This document shows positions 21,492 through 22,177 of a stretch of DNA of 22,177 bases, in pieces (the stretch's first letter is position 1; each line of letters starts with the position of its first letter). The notes below the pieces were generated by a model. It saw only the letters and a list, made by a program, of their open reading frames with translations. It was not told the DNA's origin and did no database searches. The DNA lies in the NCBI GenBank assembly GCA_934131055.1, contig CAKOZB010000005.1:1-22177 (forward strand). The letters are read 5' to 3'. Source of the stretch: an uncultured Clostridia bacterium (GTDB lineage Bacteria; Bacillota; Clostridia; TANB77; CAG-508). The position numbers were made by a program, and so were the translations under genes.

Positions 21492-21520
21492 TTGAAATGT
21501 AAAGAAAAATGTAGTATAAT
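21492..21520 (+). promoter_or_regulatory. Sigma-A promoter of the second pilin-like gene
   Basis: TTGAAA (21492-21497) and TATAAT (21515-21520) are 17 bp apart, 24 bp before the next start codon. It lies just after the first pilin-like gene's stop. Confidence 0.75.
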
Positions 21521-21544
21521 ATAAAAATAATAAAGGAGTATTTT

Positions 21545-21946
21545 ATGAAGAAATATATTAAGGTGTTGATGTGTATATGTATAATGTGTTACATAGCATT
21601 AAATATATATGTTCCAAAGGCATATGCTGCTGATACAACTATAGGAGGAATCGTAAAGGATGCTAATGAATTTCTTCAAGGAGGCTTGGATGCAGTCAAT
21701 CCATTGAATCCAGATGCTTTGGAAAGTGGATCAAAGCTTTTGTACAATGTTTTACTTATAATTGGAATTGCAGTTGCTTTAATATGGGGATTGGTTTTAG
21801 CCATACAATTTATTACAGGTAGCATAGGCGAGAAAGCAGATGTAAAGAAAAATTTAATTGTATATGTTATTGGATGTATTATAATATTTGGCGCATTTGG
21901 AATTTGGAGTGCATTACTTCAAATGTTAGAGCAAACAGCACAATAA
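21545..21946 (+). CDS. TrbC/VirB2-like pilin-type secreted membrane protein 2
   Basis: The 133-residue precursor has a signal peptide with likely cut after AYA (residue 28). The mature part has a longer polar N-terminal stretch (GGLDAVNPLNPDALESGS), then two hydrophobic segments (about 65-92 and 102-125). The loop TGSIGEKADVKKNLIVYV matches the loop of the preceding protein (TGS, acidic residue, AD, KK). The two are therefore diverged paralogues. AAAGGAG is well placed before the ATG. It has its own promoter, which is unusual for adjacent related genes 60 bp apart. Confidence 0.75.
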   Translation: MKKYIKVLMCICIMCYIALNIYVPKAYAADTTIGGIVKDANEFLQGGLDAVNPLNPDALESGSKLLYNVLLIIGIAVALIWGLVLAIQFITGSIGEKADVKKNLIVYVIGCIIIFGAFGIWSALLQMLEQTAQ

Positions 21947-21962
21947 ATTAGTTATTAATATT

Positions 21963-21980
21963 CTTACGAAAGTAAGCTTT
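21963..21980 (+). other. Short GNRA-type hairpin between pilin-like genes 2 and 3
   Basis: CTTAC-GAAA-GTAAG (21963-21976) is a 5-bp stem with a GAAA tetraloop followed by CTTT. It is too short to be a convincing terminator; it may be a weak pause site or an mRNA-stabilising hairpin. Confidence 0.3.
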
Positions 21981-22010
21981 AATAAAATAGAAAAATAAGG
22001 AGGAATAAAC

Positions 22011-22177
22011 ATGAAAAAATCAGTAAAGGTAATATCTACACTATTATTAGCAATAATGTTAGTCGCTAGTATAACAGGTACAGTTTTAGCAGCTGACGTT
22101 CCAGGAATTTTAAATCAAATGAATGGAAATGGAAATATGAATACAAACCAAATTACTTCAGTTGGACATAACGTTGT
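22011..22177 (+). CDS. Third small secreted protein, 3' end outside the window
   Basis: An open frame starts at ATG 22011, with AAGGAGG (21997-22003) 7 nt upstream, and runs to the edge. The 55 visible residues begin with a signal peptide, MKKSVKVISTLLLAIMLVAS, with likely cut after VLA. The mature part starts ADVPGILNQMNGNGNMNTNQ. Position and signal peptide suggest a further member of the pilin-like set, but the diagnostic hydrophobic pair would lie beyond the edge, so this is inference. Confidence 0.65.
   Translation, partial: MKKSVKVISTLLLAIMLVASITGTVLAADVPGILNQMNGNGNMNTNQITSVGHNV

Overview
The window is AT-rich DNA from a low-GC, spore-forming member of the Clostridia, probably an anaerobic gut-type lineage. 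The evidence is spoIIE, a Spo0E-like gene, a SleB-type cell-wall hydrolase, strong AGGAGG-type ribosome binding sites, A-rich codon use, and intrinsic terminators after many transcription units. No tRNA, rRNA, complete insertion sequence, integrase or CRISPR array is visible.

Layout. (1) Positions 1-2950: the first codons of a divergent minus-strand gene, a shared control region, and a three-gene ABC importer operon (ATPase, permease, solute-binding protein). The operon ends in four 19-bp tandem units and a hairpin. (2) 3027-5613: a membrane-anchored unknown protein with a conserved C-terminal domain, then tspO. Two inverted copies of a 33-bp palindromic repeat bracket this pair. (3) 5783-8426: spoIIE with its promoter region and terminator. 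(4) 8568-12060: a WG-repeat membrane protein, an unknown tail-anchored protein, and acpS. (5) 12061-13692: tatD and lemA converge on a shared bidirectional terminator. (6) 13821-17041: a YabE-like DUF348-G5-SleB protein behind a consensus sigma-A promoter, then exoA and an AI-2E-family membrane protein. (7) 17088-20650: rpsU, yqeY and a pair of M16 peptidase-like genes in one direction, closed by a large hairpin. (8) 20699-22177: a 48-residue Spo0E-like gene, then three consecutive small secreted membrane proteins, at least two of them TrbC/VirB2-like. The third runs off the window edge.

How the genes fit together. Most of the window is housekeeping and sporulation content: rpsU-yqeY, acpS, tatD, exoA, spoIIE and a cortex-hydrolase-like protein. 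The two M16 proteins look like one composite enzyme: one carries the zinc site and the other the substrate-anchoring Arg/Tyr motif. The less ordinary content is the pilin-like array with a promoter for each of its first two genes, the repeat-flanked unknown/tspO cassette, and a set of roughly 105-125-bp palindromic intergenic elements with similar ends. Functions come from recognised motifs read by eye. No database search or folding calculation was run.
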